This document shows positions 49,001 to 63,090 of a stretch of 64,000 nucleotides of DNA, piece after piece. The notes under the pieces were generated by a model. It did not search any database. It was not told the DNA's origin and saw only the letters and a program-made list of their open reading frames with translations. Origin of the DNA: Eutypa lata (taxonomy: Eukaryota > Ascomycota > Sordariomycetes > Xylariales > Diatrypaceae); NCBI GenBank assembly GCA_022661535.1, contig JAKULF010000016.1, positions 725,405 to 789,404 of the forward strand, read 5' to 3'. Numbering within the stretch: the stretch's first letter is position 1; each line of letters begins with the position of its first letter. The translations under genes were made by a program, and so were the position numbers.

Positions 49001-52000
49001 TTAAAGGTTATAAAATTTATTTAAATATAATATAAAGTCGAAACGTATTATATAATAAAAGCGTCGAATAATATAATTTATTATAAACGTAAGTTTTTAT
49101 AATTATTTTTTAATTTTTTTATAATTATTAATAAATAATTAACGATTATACGTAATATAATTTTCGATATTCGTATTTAAGTTTTTTAATATATTATTAT
49201 AAAAATTTTTAATATTTAAATTAAATGTATTTTAATTATTAAAAATAAAATTATTATTTTCGTTTTTTTTTTTCGATTTATCGTTTTTTAATTCGTTATT
49301 ATATATTAATTTATTTTAATTTATTTTAATCGATAATTTACGCTTTTTATTAAATAATTTATAAAGTTATATAAATTTAATTTAAAATTAATATATTTTA
49401 AAAATGATAATTATTAATATAATTAAATTTATTTTAATATCTTTTTTTTAATTAAATTATAATATTATAAATTAATGTTTATTTTTTATTATATTAAAGT
49501 TCGTTATTTAAATTATATTTAAAATTAAGTTTATATATTTTATTTTACGAATAATAAATATATAAATCGATATATAATTTATATTAATATATATTTAAAA
49601 TTTTTATTATTTTTTTATTATTTCCTTATTTAAATGTAAATTTTTTATTTTTAAATATTACTTAACGAGTTGTTTTAATAACGAAAAAATAAAATAAAAA
49701 TATTTCGCTTAATATTTTATAAGATATAAATTTTTAAAATAATATTTGCCGTGTTTTTATAATAACGAATTTAAAATATATATCGCTTTTATTTTTAATA
49801 ATTTTATATAAAAAATTTATTTTTATTTTTATTTTTATTAATTTATTATTATAACTTTCGTGCAAGTAATATAATTTTTTACCGGTTAAGTTTTAATAAA
49901 TAATTTAATTTAAAAATAAATATTTTTAATTATAAAGAATTAACGAATAAAAATCGAAATTATATTATTTAAATTAATTATAAAATAATTTAACTTTATT
50001 TAAAGTTAATTTATTAAATAAATACGAAAAATATAAAATATAACGTATTAATATATAATATTTAAATAAAGCTTAAAATATTTATAAATAATTAAACTTT
50101 AAAATAATTTTGTTTATTTATTTAATAATATAACTTTTTTTTTTATTAATGTTTATTTTTATACGATTTTGTTTTTATTTTAATTTTTTATATTAAGTTA
50201 TATTAATAATAACTTTATAAATAAATTTCGTTTTAATATTTTTTATTATATAAATACGTATTATTTATCGTATTATTTATTTAATTAATAACGTTTTTAA
50301 TTTATTTAAATGTATTTATTTTTTAAATAATATATATATTTTATATAATAATACTTTTTTAAATAATATTTTTTATTTTTAAAAAATATTTTTTATTTAA
50401 TTAATAATAATATATATTTAATTATAAAGTATTTTAACTTAACGGTTTTAAATACGATTAATTTACGTATATAATATTTAACATTATTTATTTCGCGCGA
50501 TATATTAATTATTATATACTTTATTTCGTAATCTTTTTATTTCGGCTTTATAATAATTAAATATAAAAACGAAAAGTAAATATAAGTATTTTATTCGTAT
50601 TAATATTATATATATATATTATTCGTTTTATATATATTAAATATTATTTAATTAATTATAATAAGTTTTATTATTTTTAAAATTATTAATTTATCGAAAA
50701 TTAAAAAAAGAAAATAATTTCGTAAATTAATAATACTTTTTTAATATTGCATAATTTTAAATAATACGATAATAACGATTTTTTTATAAATTAAATTAAG
50801 TTTTTATTAATTAAAAACTTTAATAAAAAAGCTTAATATATAAAAAGTCGTTTTTTTTAATTTAATTAAAAATACTTTTATTTAATAATTATTAATAAAT
50901 AAAGTGTTAATATTATAACTTAAATAATAATTATTAAAAAAATAAATTTTTTAAGAAAAAATAAATGCTTAAAGTACTTAAAGTTATAAATTATATATAA
51001 ATAAATTACTTTATAATTATTTATACTTAAATATTTATATATTTATATTATTAAAAGATAATTATAAATATATAAAATTAACATTAAAACATTATATTAT
51101 AAAAGTTAATAATAATATTTATACGGTAATTTATAAATATTATTTAAATTTTTTAAAAATAATAAAAAGTTTCGTTTATTATAATAATTAAATTTCGTTT
51201 TTAATAACGGTTTAAATAACGAGTTTTATACGTAATAAATATTTAACTTATTAAATACTTAATGATTTTATATAATGATTTTTTTAAAAATTAAAATAAT
51301 AATTATAAATAATAATTATTTAAATAATAATTTTTAAAGTTTATAATTTTATTCGTATATAATATTTTATTCGTTTAAAACGAATAAATTATTTTATAAA
51401 GTAATTTTTATTATTTTTATTAATATGTTTTTTAATTTATATTTATTTTCGAATAAACGTATTATAAATTAAAGTTAATAAAATAAATATAAACTTTTTT
51501 AAATATATTATAATAATAAATTATTAAAATAAAAAAAACATATAATTTATATATAATAAATATTAAACGATATATTAACTTTATAATTTTAACGCTTTAT
51601 TTTTTATATAACTTAAATATTTTAATGTTATTTTGAATAACTTTAAATTAAAATAAATATATTATTTTTAATATTAATTATATATAATAAAAACGTAAAT
51701 AATTTTTTATTTATTATTACGTCGTTATATAATATTAAAAAAATATATATTATAACTTTTTCTTAAATTAATTATTTTTTAAATTCGTAATTTATTATAT
51801 TCGATATCGTTATTAAATAATTTAAAATTACGCTTAATAATTTAATATAAATAATAAAAATAATTACTTTTAAAATTAAAAAAAATATTATTTAATATAT
51901 ATTAAATTAAACCTTTTATTTCGCGAACTTATAAGCATTTAAGAATAAATATATACGTATATTTCGTTAATTTATTATCGATTATAATATAAATATTATA

Positions 52001-53559
52001 ATTTTTAAATTTTACTTTTATAATCGTTATTTTAAAAATAATACATTAACTTATTATATTATATTATATTAATCGTTAAAAAGTATAATTAAGCAAAAAA
52101 GCGAAAATTTTTAAAATAAATTCTTAATAAATTATTATTATTTGTTTTTAATAATATTTTATTAATAATAAATTTTACATTTATAACTTTCGTTAACGAA
52201 CTTTTACTTAAAAAGTAAAACGTTAATTCGTTTAATTATACGAATAACTTATTATATAAATAATAATTTTTATTTAAAAGTAATTAATTTTTTAAATATA
52301 TTATTAATTTTCGAAATTAAAATAACGAATCGAATTATAATTTTATTAACTTTATTTCGAAATATAAATAAAGTTTTAAATTTAATTTTAAATTTTATAT
52401 TAAAAATATTTATTCGTTTAAAAATATTACGAAACGTTTTTAATAATAAAAACATAATATAAATATAAAAAATCGATTAAATTATATATAACGTTATTTC
52501 GATTTATTAATTAAATTTTAATTTTAATTTCGACTTTTATCGCTTATATCGTTTAATATATCGTCGTTTTTTTTAAACTTTAAAATACTTATTAATATTA
52601 TATATAATCTTTTTTTAATAATTTATTTATAAATAACGAAAAATTAAAGTTATTAATAAATAAAAGCTATTATTTTCGAATTTAAAAGCGTTTTTATAAA
52701 AAATAACTTAATTTAATTATAATATAAAAATAATATAATAAATGAAAAACCTTTAATTATATAAAATTATTATTATTTTTATTAATAAATAATTAAATAT
52801 TATATAAAAGTTAATTTTTTTAAAAGTTATTTATATTTAATAATAATAAAGCTTATATAATAATTAAAACGTCGTAATAAAATAACTTTAAAAAGAAATA
52901 AACGAAAAAGTAAATGTATTTAACTTTTTAAAGTTATAAACAAGTTAATTATTAACTTAATTATTATTAAAAATAACCGTTACGTTAAATAAATTTTTAA
53001 AATAATATAATTATTTAAGAAAAAACTATTATATTATAAGTTAATTTATCGAATATATATATAAACTTTTAAAGTTTTAAAATAAACGTTAATTTATAAA
53101 TTATTTATATAAGTTTAAGCTTTTATAAGTTATTATTTTAATATTAAGTTTAAACGTTTTAATATTCGTTTTTATTTAAAAAAATTTTATTATATAAGTT
53201 TTTTTTTTAAAATTTAATTTTTATAAATAATTTATAAAAAATATCGTATATATAATTTTAAAAAATTATTTAATTCGAAGTCGAAAAATAATTAAAATAA
53301 AAAGTTAATAATATTTAAAGAAATTTTATACGTAATTATTTAAAACATTAATATATTTAAAATTTATAATATCGTTTATAAATCGATATTTATCTTTTTA
53401 ATTTAAAGTGAAACGATTAAATTAACGATAAAATATAATATAATTAAGTCGATAAAAGCTATTTTGTTATAATAAATAATATTTATAAAAATTTATAAAA
53501 AGTTAAAAATTATCGAAAAAATAAATAAATTAAAGTTTACGTATAATAATAAGAAAATT

Positions 53560-53740
53560 CGTAACGAAAAAGTTAATAATAAAGAATTTAATAACGAAAA
53601 CTTAAATAATAAAGATTTCGATAATTAAGAATTAAATAATAAAGATTTAAATAATAAAGATTTCGATAATTAAAAATTAAAAAATAAGTTTTTAAATAAT
53701 AAAAAATTAAATAATAAAAAGTTTAATAATAAAAGCGTAT
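53560..53740. repeat. Degenerate 12-15 bp repeat, relic of a repetitive coding region
   Basis: Phrases such as AATAATAAAGATTT, AATTTCGATAATTAA and AAATAATAAAAAATT alternate in a rough 12-15 bp rhythm across about 180 bp. It looks like a mutated Asn/Lys/Asp-rich coding repeat, but no open frame remains. Confidence 0.4.
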
Positions 53741-56700
53741 CGAAATAATTACGATATAAGTAATTTTTAATTTTATTAAAATTTATTATTTATCTTTTTA
53801 TTTATTTTTATAACGTTATTAAATATAATTTTTATAAATATTATAAAAACGTTTTTTTTTATTTCGGGTATTTTTATAAAATCTTTATTATTATTATAAA
53901 AGTAAAATTATTAAGCCGTCGTTTATTATTACGTTAATTTTATTAATTTTAATTATAAGTTTTTTTTTAATTAAATAAACGTATTTTAATTTATAAAAAG
54001 TAATTATTTTATAAATATAAAGTAAAAAAATGCATTATTACGATATAAATTAATTAAAAAACGTAATATATATATTAAATATTAAAAATAAACGAAAAGT
54101 TTATTATAATAACTTTAAACGTAATAATTTTTAAAAAAATAAACGAAAAGAATAATTTAATATTTTATATATAATTATATTATAAAAATACTTTTTATTT
54201 TATAATTTAATAAGAATTTTAAAATTATTTTATATTTATTTAAATAAAAAGATAAAAAAGGCTTAAAATATTATTAATTTATATAGTTTATTTTTTTCTT
54301 TTCGTTTTTATCGTTTTTATTTTTTTTTTAATATTAATTATATTTAAAAATAAAAGGAAAAAAAAAAGAAATCGTTATTTATAATTAATACAAAAAAATA
54401 ACGTTAAAAAATAAAGATTTATTTATTTTTAATATGTTTATATATAATATATATATTTAATAAATTATTAATAAATTTAAATATATTAATGTTTTTATTA
54501 ATAAACGTAAAAAAAAAATAATAAAATGAAAATATATATTAATTATAACGTCGATATAAATAAATACGATTTAATTACGCTTTATTAATTATTACCTTTT
54601 GCGTAAACGTAAAGCTCGTCGTGTTTTAAAGCGATAACGACGATAACGATTAATAAATAAAGTCGAAAAAGTAATAAAAATATCGTTATTATTATTAAAG
54701 CTTATAAGATTGTTTTAATTAACGTTTAATTTATTATTAAATACAATGGTTTTTTTATCGTTAAAGTTATTAACGAAAATAAAATAATTAACGTTTATTA
54801 AATTCTTACTTTTTAAGTTATTTTTTTCGTTTATAATAAATAAATATAAAAAATTAAAAAGCTCGAAATTTTTAATAATATTATTATCGAAAAAATAAAT
54901 AATATAAAAGCCGTAAAAACATTCGTTTAAAAGTTTTAAATTAATTTTAAAGTTATAATGTTTATAATTATTTAATTACGTTTAAAACGTTATTATTAAG
55001 CTCGTTTAATTATTAAACGTTAAATGATTTTATTTAAAATTATAAACGTTTTTTTAAAAATAATAACGTACGACGTAAATTTATTCGTAAAAAGTAATTA
55101 TAAAGAAAAATATTACTTTTTAAACTTTATAATTATAAAACTTATATAATAAATAATTAAAATCGCGATTAAAGTTATATTAATACAAGTTAAAGCGATT
55201 ATATTATAACGCTTTATAAAAGTAAACGTCGTAAAGCTTTTACGTTTCGTTTTTATTAATTAAAGCGTTATAAAAAATGTTAATATATTATTAAAAATTA
55301 TATAACTTAATTTATATTTCGCTTTACTTTTATTTATAATTAAGTTAAAAAAGTTTTATAATAAAATAATAACTTTAATTAAAATATTATTAAAAATATA
55401 ACTTATTATAATTATTTTATCGAATTAATTTTAATTTTAAAAGTAAATATAAAATAAAAGTTATTTATAAATACGTAAAAACCTCGAAGTAATATAAGAT
55501 ATATATTACTTAAATATATTATAAATATAAATAAAATACGTATTATAAATATTAAATTAATAAAGCTTTAAATAAGAAAAAAACGACGATAAAGTAACGA
55601 TAATAATATTAAAATAAAAAGTATAAAAAATAAAAAAAAATAAAAAATAAAAGAAATAAATTATTTATAAAAAATTAAATACTTATATTTATTTATTATA
55701 TATAATATATTATGTATAAAAAAATATAAAGTAAAAAAGTAAAAAGATATATAAACGATATAATTATAAGTATTTATAAAATAAATATTATTTTAATATA
55801 AAAATTAATAAAGTTATAAAAAAAAATTTAATCGTTATAAAAAGTATATTAAATATAAGTTAAAAATATTAAAAAAACGAGGTATTTTATATCGAACTTA
55901 AATAATACTTTTTTTAAATTTAAATAAATTATATTTATTTAAATATTAAACGATTACGTTAAAGCTTAAGTTTTATATAATTCGAAATAATTATATTTAA
56001 TTTAATATTATTATATACATTATAATTAATTATAATATAAATGTATTTATCGTTTAATATAATTTATTTTAAAGTTATCGTAATTTATATTAACGTTATT
56101 AATTTATAAGTTTATTATATTTACGTCGAAAAATATATTTATTTAACGCTTTATTATAAAAAATAAAATAAGTTATTATTAATAAGTTTTTCTTACGAAT
56201 GAAAATAATTAAAAAATATATAAACGTTATAAGTTAAAGTAAATATTAAATTATTTAATTAATTAAGCCTTATAAATAATAACGAAAAAAACGATTTTAT
56301 AATTATCGTAATTAACGAAAGTATTAAAGAATAAATAATACGAAATTAACGCGTTAATCGATTTAAAAAGAAATTAATCTTTAAGTTAAATTTAAAAGTA
56401 ATTAAAAATAATATATAATTATAAGTTTTTCGTTATTAAAAAAAGCGAATTTAAGTTTTAAAATTAAAAATTTATAATTATTTTAAATTAATAAAAAGTT
56501 ATATTTTAAAAAGTTTTATAATTTATTATTTAATTATTATAAAGCTTATATTTTATTAAAAAACATTTATAAATATCGTTTAATTATACGTAATAAATAA
56601 TATAATAAAAAACGATTTAAATTTTATTAAAGCTTTAAAAGTTTATTTTATTTAATTAATTAAATTCGAAAAATTTACTTAAAGCTTTACGTTATATTTA

Positions 56701-59466
56701 TTTATAAGTATTATATTAAAACTTTATTTTAAAAGATAATTAAGCGTTAATAAAGTTTAAAACTTTATTATAATTAAATAAAATATTTTAAATAATTTAA
56801 ATTTTATTTTTATATATATTTATTTATATATATATTATTATTATTATAATAATAATTTTTTTTAATAAATAAAAGCAAATAACGCTTTATATTTAAAAAT
56901 TAAATAATAAATTAAGCTTTTTAATTTATTATATATAATCTTTTTATATAATAATATAATAACTTTTTTTAATTATATATATAAATCTTTTATAATTTAT
57001 TTATAACTTTAATATTAATCGATATAATTTAAACTTTTATTTATCGTTTAACGAAACGTTTTTAATAAAAAAACGAATTAAAAGGTTTAATATTAATATT
57101 AATATTTATATTAATTATCGTATATAATTTAAAAACGATTAAAATAATAAATAATTACGATTTTATTAAACGATTTAACGATTAAAAGTAAATTTTTTTA
57201 AATAAAATAATATTTTCGCTTTTTAAATTATTATTATTATAAACGAAATGCAATTAAAAAATAAAGTTAATAAATATAATATTATACTTATTTTATAATT
57301 CGTTATCGTTATTATTATCGTTATCGTTATTAATAAAAAATAAAAAAAGCGCGAAATAATTAAATATAATAATATCTTCGTTTATTAAATTATTTATTTT
57401 ATTTTTAAATGTAAAAAGAAATATATAAATTAATTATATAATAATAAAAATATAATTATTAATTTTATAAATAATAATAAAATAAAAAGTATACGAATAA
57501 AAAATATTTTATTTAAACGAATACGAAATAAAGCCGATATAAACCGTATAAAAACATTTATTTATAAAATTATTATTAATAAAGTTAATATTTTCGTTTT
57601 TATATAATAATAAATTAAACGTATTAAGTAAATTTACGTAATTTCTTTATTATATTATAATATTTTAAATTATATTATAAAGGTTTTTAATAAATATTAT
57701 TATTATTCGTTAAATTTCTTTCGATATAACGTAAATAAAAAATAAAAACTTTTTTTAAACTTTATAATTATAAAATATATATAATTAATAATAATTTCCG
57801 CGTTAAAAGTTAAAATAAAAAATCGTAAATACGTTATAACGTATTACTTTTATCTTTAAGTTATTATATATCTTTTATTTTTTTATTTTATCGATAATAT
57901 AATTATAACGAAAGTTAATATATTATTAAAAGTTATATATTTTATTTTAAAGTTAACTTTTTTTTCACGACGTAATAAATTACATTAAAGTATTATTTAA
58001 CGAATAACTTATTATTATTATTTTATTAATATTATATATAATTTTAAAAAAAATAAATAAAATAAAGTTCGTTTTATTTAATAAATAAATTTAATAAATA
58101 AAATATAAAATAAAAAAATAAAAAATAAAAAGATAAAAAATAAATAATAAAATTATAAAAGCAATTAATAAAATATAAAATAAAAAAAAAGTAAAGCAAA
58201 TATTAATAATAAAAAAAAATAATATAAAAAAAAAAAAAAAAAAAAATTAAATTTTAAGCGAAAAATTACGTATTTATATTTTATATATAAAGTATAAAAT
58301 AATATTTATTCGATTATAAAAAATAATAAATAAAAACGAATATAAATATATATTAATATAAAAATAATTATAATAATATATTAAAAAAGTATTATATAAA
58401 AAAACGAATATTATAATATAATATATATATAACTTTATTAAAAACATTAAGTAAATTATATATATTTAATAAAGAAATTAATTTATATTTACGTTAAATT
58501 CGTAAATTAAGTTATTATATATATTTAATATATTATATTAAAACTTTTATTATTATTAATTAAAAGTAATTTATTTAATTTAATAATATATAATAAAAAA
58601 CATTAAGTTATAACGTAAAAGTAATTAATATAATAACGTTTTAATTTTTCGAAATTATCGTTATTTATATTATTAATATAAAAAAAGTTATATTATTAAT
58701 TAAAATTCTTATATTACGTAAATTATATATAAAGTTTTATACGAAAATCTTTTAAAAAAATAAAATTATATATATAATTTTTATTAAAATATATAAAGTA
58801 TAATTATAATATATTATTATTTTTATTTACGATAATTATAATTATAATCGTTATTATACTTAATTATGTTTTAATAATATAAATATATAAGTTATTAATA
58901 ACTACGTAATAATTCTTTTATATATAAATTTTAAAATCTTAAATACTTAAAGCATTTTTTAAATACTTAAAGCATTTACTTTTATCGCTTAAAGCATTAT
59001 ATATACTTTATTTATTAATAATTTCTTTTATTTTTATCGTAAAAAGCATTTTAAATTTTAATATTTAAGCTTTTTTACATTTTAAAATTTAAATTTCTTA
59101 TAACGAATATTACTTATTTTTTAAATTTTATTATTTAAGTTTTTAATAATAAATATTATTTATTTACTTTTTATAATTTAAGTTTTCGTAATACGTATTA
59201 ATTTTTTCGTAAATCTTGTAATTTATTATACTTTTTAAACTTCGATAAAGTTATATATTTAATAAGTTAAGTTTTTTATAATAAATTATTTTAAATTTTA
59301 AAATTTAAACATCTTATAATAAATACTTTAACTTTTATAAATTAATTATATATATATAAATAAATAAAATACGTAGTTATTATATATTTATAACATTTAT
59401 AAAAACGAATTTATTATAATAAAAAATATAATGAAAATATTTTATAATTAATTCTTTATAAAAATC

Positions 59467-60471
59467 TTACGATAATTTCTTCGCGTTTTATATTTAAGTT
59501 CTTAGCTTTTATTTAATTTTTATTAATAACTTTTCGAAAACATTAATATTTCACTTTATACGATTATTTATCGCTTTTTTTTTAAAATATTTAATTCTTT
59601 AATTTTTATTAATCGAGTTAATTTTTATTAAAATCTTTTTTATTATTTTAAAGAAATTATTAAATAATTATTCTTTTGTTATATTTATTTATATAAACTT
59701 AAGAATTATTGCTTTATATATAATAATATACTTTTTTTAAGTTTATATAATAAAATTAAATTTTTTAATTTATCGTTTTAACGATTTTATTTTAAAAAAG
59801 CTTTTTAACTTTATTATATAATTATAAATCTTATAAATATTAAATAATTATGCTTTATAATACATTATATATTGCTTTATATAATTAAAAATCCTTAAAA
59901 GCTTTTTATTATTATTAATTATATTAAATTTAAATCATTAATTTAAAAATTCGTAATTATTATTAACTTAATAAAAAAATATATATTTTTTTTTTTTTAT
60001 TAAATTATTTTATTTCGATAATTAAAGTTTAAAGATATTAATTAATGTTATGTTTTTAAAGAAATAAAAGTTTTTCGAAGTTAAAAGTATAATCTTATGC
60101 TTTTTTTTAATTATTATAATTATTTTATTTATTATTTTATTAATATTATACTTATTTATTAATATAACTTATTTACTTTAACGTATTAATAAAAGGTAAA
60201 TTATTTTTTAATTCTTAAAATTTAACATTTTTATTATTTATTAATAATTAATATAAAGTATTAATTACATTTTAATTTATAACGCTTTTATTCGATATAA
60301 TTATAACGTTTTACGGTGTATTATTAGTTATTATTTTTAAAAGTTATTTTAATGTTAAGTTTTTTCTTTAATATCGAATTAAACGAAGTTAATTTATATC
60401 TTTATTATTAATATTATTATTATTAAGCCTTTTAAGCTTATTAAATTTAACGATTGTTTTCTTTTACGTTA
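59467..60471 (-). pseudogene. RIP-destroyed NADAR gene copy
   Basis: Aligns base for base with the gene at 12,271-13,272. The start codon position (60,469-60,471) reads TAT on the plus strand, so ATG has become ATA, and many stop codons interrupt the frame. Confidence 0.85.
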
Positions 60472-61016
60472 TAATATTTAACTTTATATTAAATTAAATT
60501 ATAATTAATAATAAATATATATAAAATACGTTTAATTAAATAATATTAATTAAAATAAAAACCTTTTTAAATTTTAAAATTTATTTTAAAAATTTAAAAT
60601 AAAAATATATCGTTAATAATATAATAAGCTTTATAAATAACTTATATTATATATAGTAAATATATATTTAATATATTAAAAACTTTATATATATTATATA
60701 TAATACGTATTATATATATAAATATTTAAGTTTTTTTTATTTATTCGTATAATAATAATATTAAGTTAAATTTAAATTTATATCTTTTAAAACTTAAAAA
60801 GTTAATTATAACCTTTTTAAGCTTACGTAACATTATTTTAAGCTTTTTTTTAAATTATAATATTTATAAATTTATTTATAACTTTATTTAATAAAGAAAT
60901 TAAATATTTTTTCGTAAAAAATATTAAATTTTACTTTATTTTAAAAGCGATTTTTAAATATTAATTTATTATTTCTTAAATTATTTATTTAAACATTAAA
61001 TGCATTTTTAATAACG

Positions 61017-62304
61017 ATATTCGTTAAAAATATTAAAGTAAAGGTCGTATTTAAAAAGATTATTAATATTATTATAATATTTAAAAATTCGTTAAATATT
61101 ATATTTAAAAAAATTAATAAATTTAATAATTATCGTAAATCGAAAAAGTTAATGTTTAAATATAATTTATAAAACTATACTTTATATTTACTTTATTATT
61201 TTCTTTTAATATTTAAATTATAAAATTTAATATTATTATTAATAATTAAATTAAAACTTTAAAAATTATAAAGAAAAAGATTAATAAAAACATACTTAAT
61301 AAAACCGTTATAAAAAATTTCGTTATAAAAACTATTAAGAAACAAATTACCGAAAAAAATATAATCGAAAAAGAAACCGTTAAAAAAGAAATTATTAAAA
61401 AAAAAACTTTCGAAAAAAAAACTTTTAAAAAGATTATTAAAGAGTAAACTTTTAAGTAAAAAACTATTAAAAAAATACTTTTAAAAAGCGTAAAAAAGCT
61501 TTTTAAAATTTAAATTATAAAAATAAAATTAATAATACTTTAATTTTTTTAAAGAAATAACGTTTTAATAAGTTATTTATCGTAATTAATAAAAACGATA
61601 ATAAAGTTATAAGCTTTTTTGTTTATTATAATAATAAACCTTAAGATTTATTAATAATTAACGAGATTACGGTTATTAAATCTTAATAATTTAAAATCTT
61701 AAATATTTATTATATATTTACGATTAAATTAAAGTTTTCATTTATTATTTAATTATATAATACGTTAAGTAATTACTTTTTAAGTTTTATTAAGTTATTT
61801 AAAAATAAATATTATAATATTTATTAACGTTACGTCGAATAAATTAATAAATTAAAAAAAGAAAAAGATATTTCGTATTTTAAACTTAATAAAGATTTCG
61901 AAAAAGCTATTATTATTTTATTATAAGCTTATAATAATAGCTTGAATAAGCTATCCATTTTTTATGTTTATTTATTTGTTTTTCGTAAATTTAATGCTTT
62001 TAATAAAAATAAAAGGTTTAATAAAAACTTAAAGGTTTTTATTAAAAATAATACTTATAAAGTATTAAAGCATTTTAAAAGCCGTTTAATTAATAAGTTA
62101 AAAAGTAACGTATAAAACGAGATTTAAAAACTTATAAATTAAAGCTTTTAAAAATAAAACATCGATATTTATTCTTTATATATTAATAATCATAGTTTTT
62201 ATATAAATTAAAATAAAACTCATAATATAATTAAAAATATATTTATAAAATAACGTAAAAGATAATACTTTTTATTATTTTTTAAAAAATTTAAGCAATT
62301 TTAA
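61017..62304 (+). pseudogene. RIP-destroyed macrodomain gene copy
   Basis: Aligns with 13,817-15,090 including the intron. The start codon has become ATA at 61,017-61,019, the stop TGA has become TAA at 62,302-62,304, and internal stops are frequent. The Lys/Glu repeat region is recognisable at about 61,260-61,480. Confidence 0.85.
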
Positions 62305-63090
62305 TAATTTATTATTTAATTGTTTATTAAAATAAAAGTTAATATTATAAATTAAATAAAAGTTAAAGTATAAAATATTAATTTTATTAAAAGTAAATTT
62401 TATTAATTAAATAATAATAAAATACGTTAATTTCTTTTTAATCGTATACGTTAACTTTATAATTACTTTTTATAAATATATATATAAAATGCATTTAATT
62501 TACTTTAATAATAAATTTTAATTTTCTTAAATATATAAATAAATAAACTTATACTTAAATATTTAATTCGGCTTTTATTAAATCTTTATTTTATATTTAT
62601 ATTTATAATTTTTACTTTTTATAAATAAATGTAATATATATTTTATAATAATATTTATAAATTTTAAAAGTTAATTTTATTTATGCCGTTATTAAGTTTA
62701 TAATTAAATATTTTTATTATATAAAATTAATTTTATATATATATATTTTATATATTATATAAATTATATATATATTATATATAATGAAATTATTATATTT
62801 ATTATATATAATTTATTAAATTCGAATTACGTTTTAATTTTAAATTATAAATTTATATATATTATAATATATTTTAAAATATATAATTATTATTATTAAC
62901 TCGAATATTTTCGTAATTTATTTTACTTTTATAATAACTTATTTATACTTTTTATTAAATTTTATTATTTAAAAATCTTTTTATTTATTATTAATTTTTA
63001 ATTATAATTATTAAAAATAAAGTTAAATTAATTATATAATTTATATAATAAACGTTTTTATATATATAAATCAAGTAATAAAACTTTATT

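Larger units (their letters stand above)
35240..58690. repeat. RIP-mutated, AT-rich gene-free block
   Basis: Composition changes sharply near 35,240 from ordinary fungal DNA to extremely AT-rich sequence that continues to the window end. No ORF longer than about 61 codons exists over 23 kb, and both such ORFs have biased composition. Surviving cytosines are mostly in CpG or CpT, with CpA and CpC rare, as expected after C-to-T mutation at CpA on both strands. I see simple repeats: (TTA)n at about 37,949-37,978, (TAA)n at about 39,693-39,721, (ATT)n at about 39,968-40,000, and a run of 21 A at 58,226-58,246. The block must contain former transposons or duplicated elements, but I cannot identify them. 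Confidence 0.85.

Noticed and set aside
52270..52455. 61-codon minus-strand ORF in the AT-rich block
   Set aside because: Same reasons: Ile/Lys/Phe-rich chance ORF with no support.
54540..56800. Possible retrotransposon coding relics in the mutated block
   Set aside because: Some stretches rich in Lys/Arg-like codons suggested former coding DNA, but no reverse transcriptase, integrase or terminal repeat could be read through the mutations.
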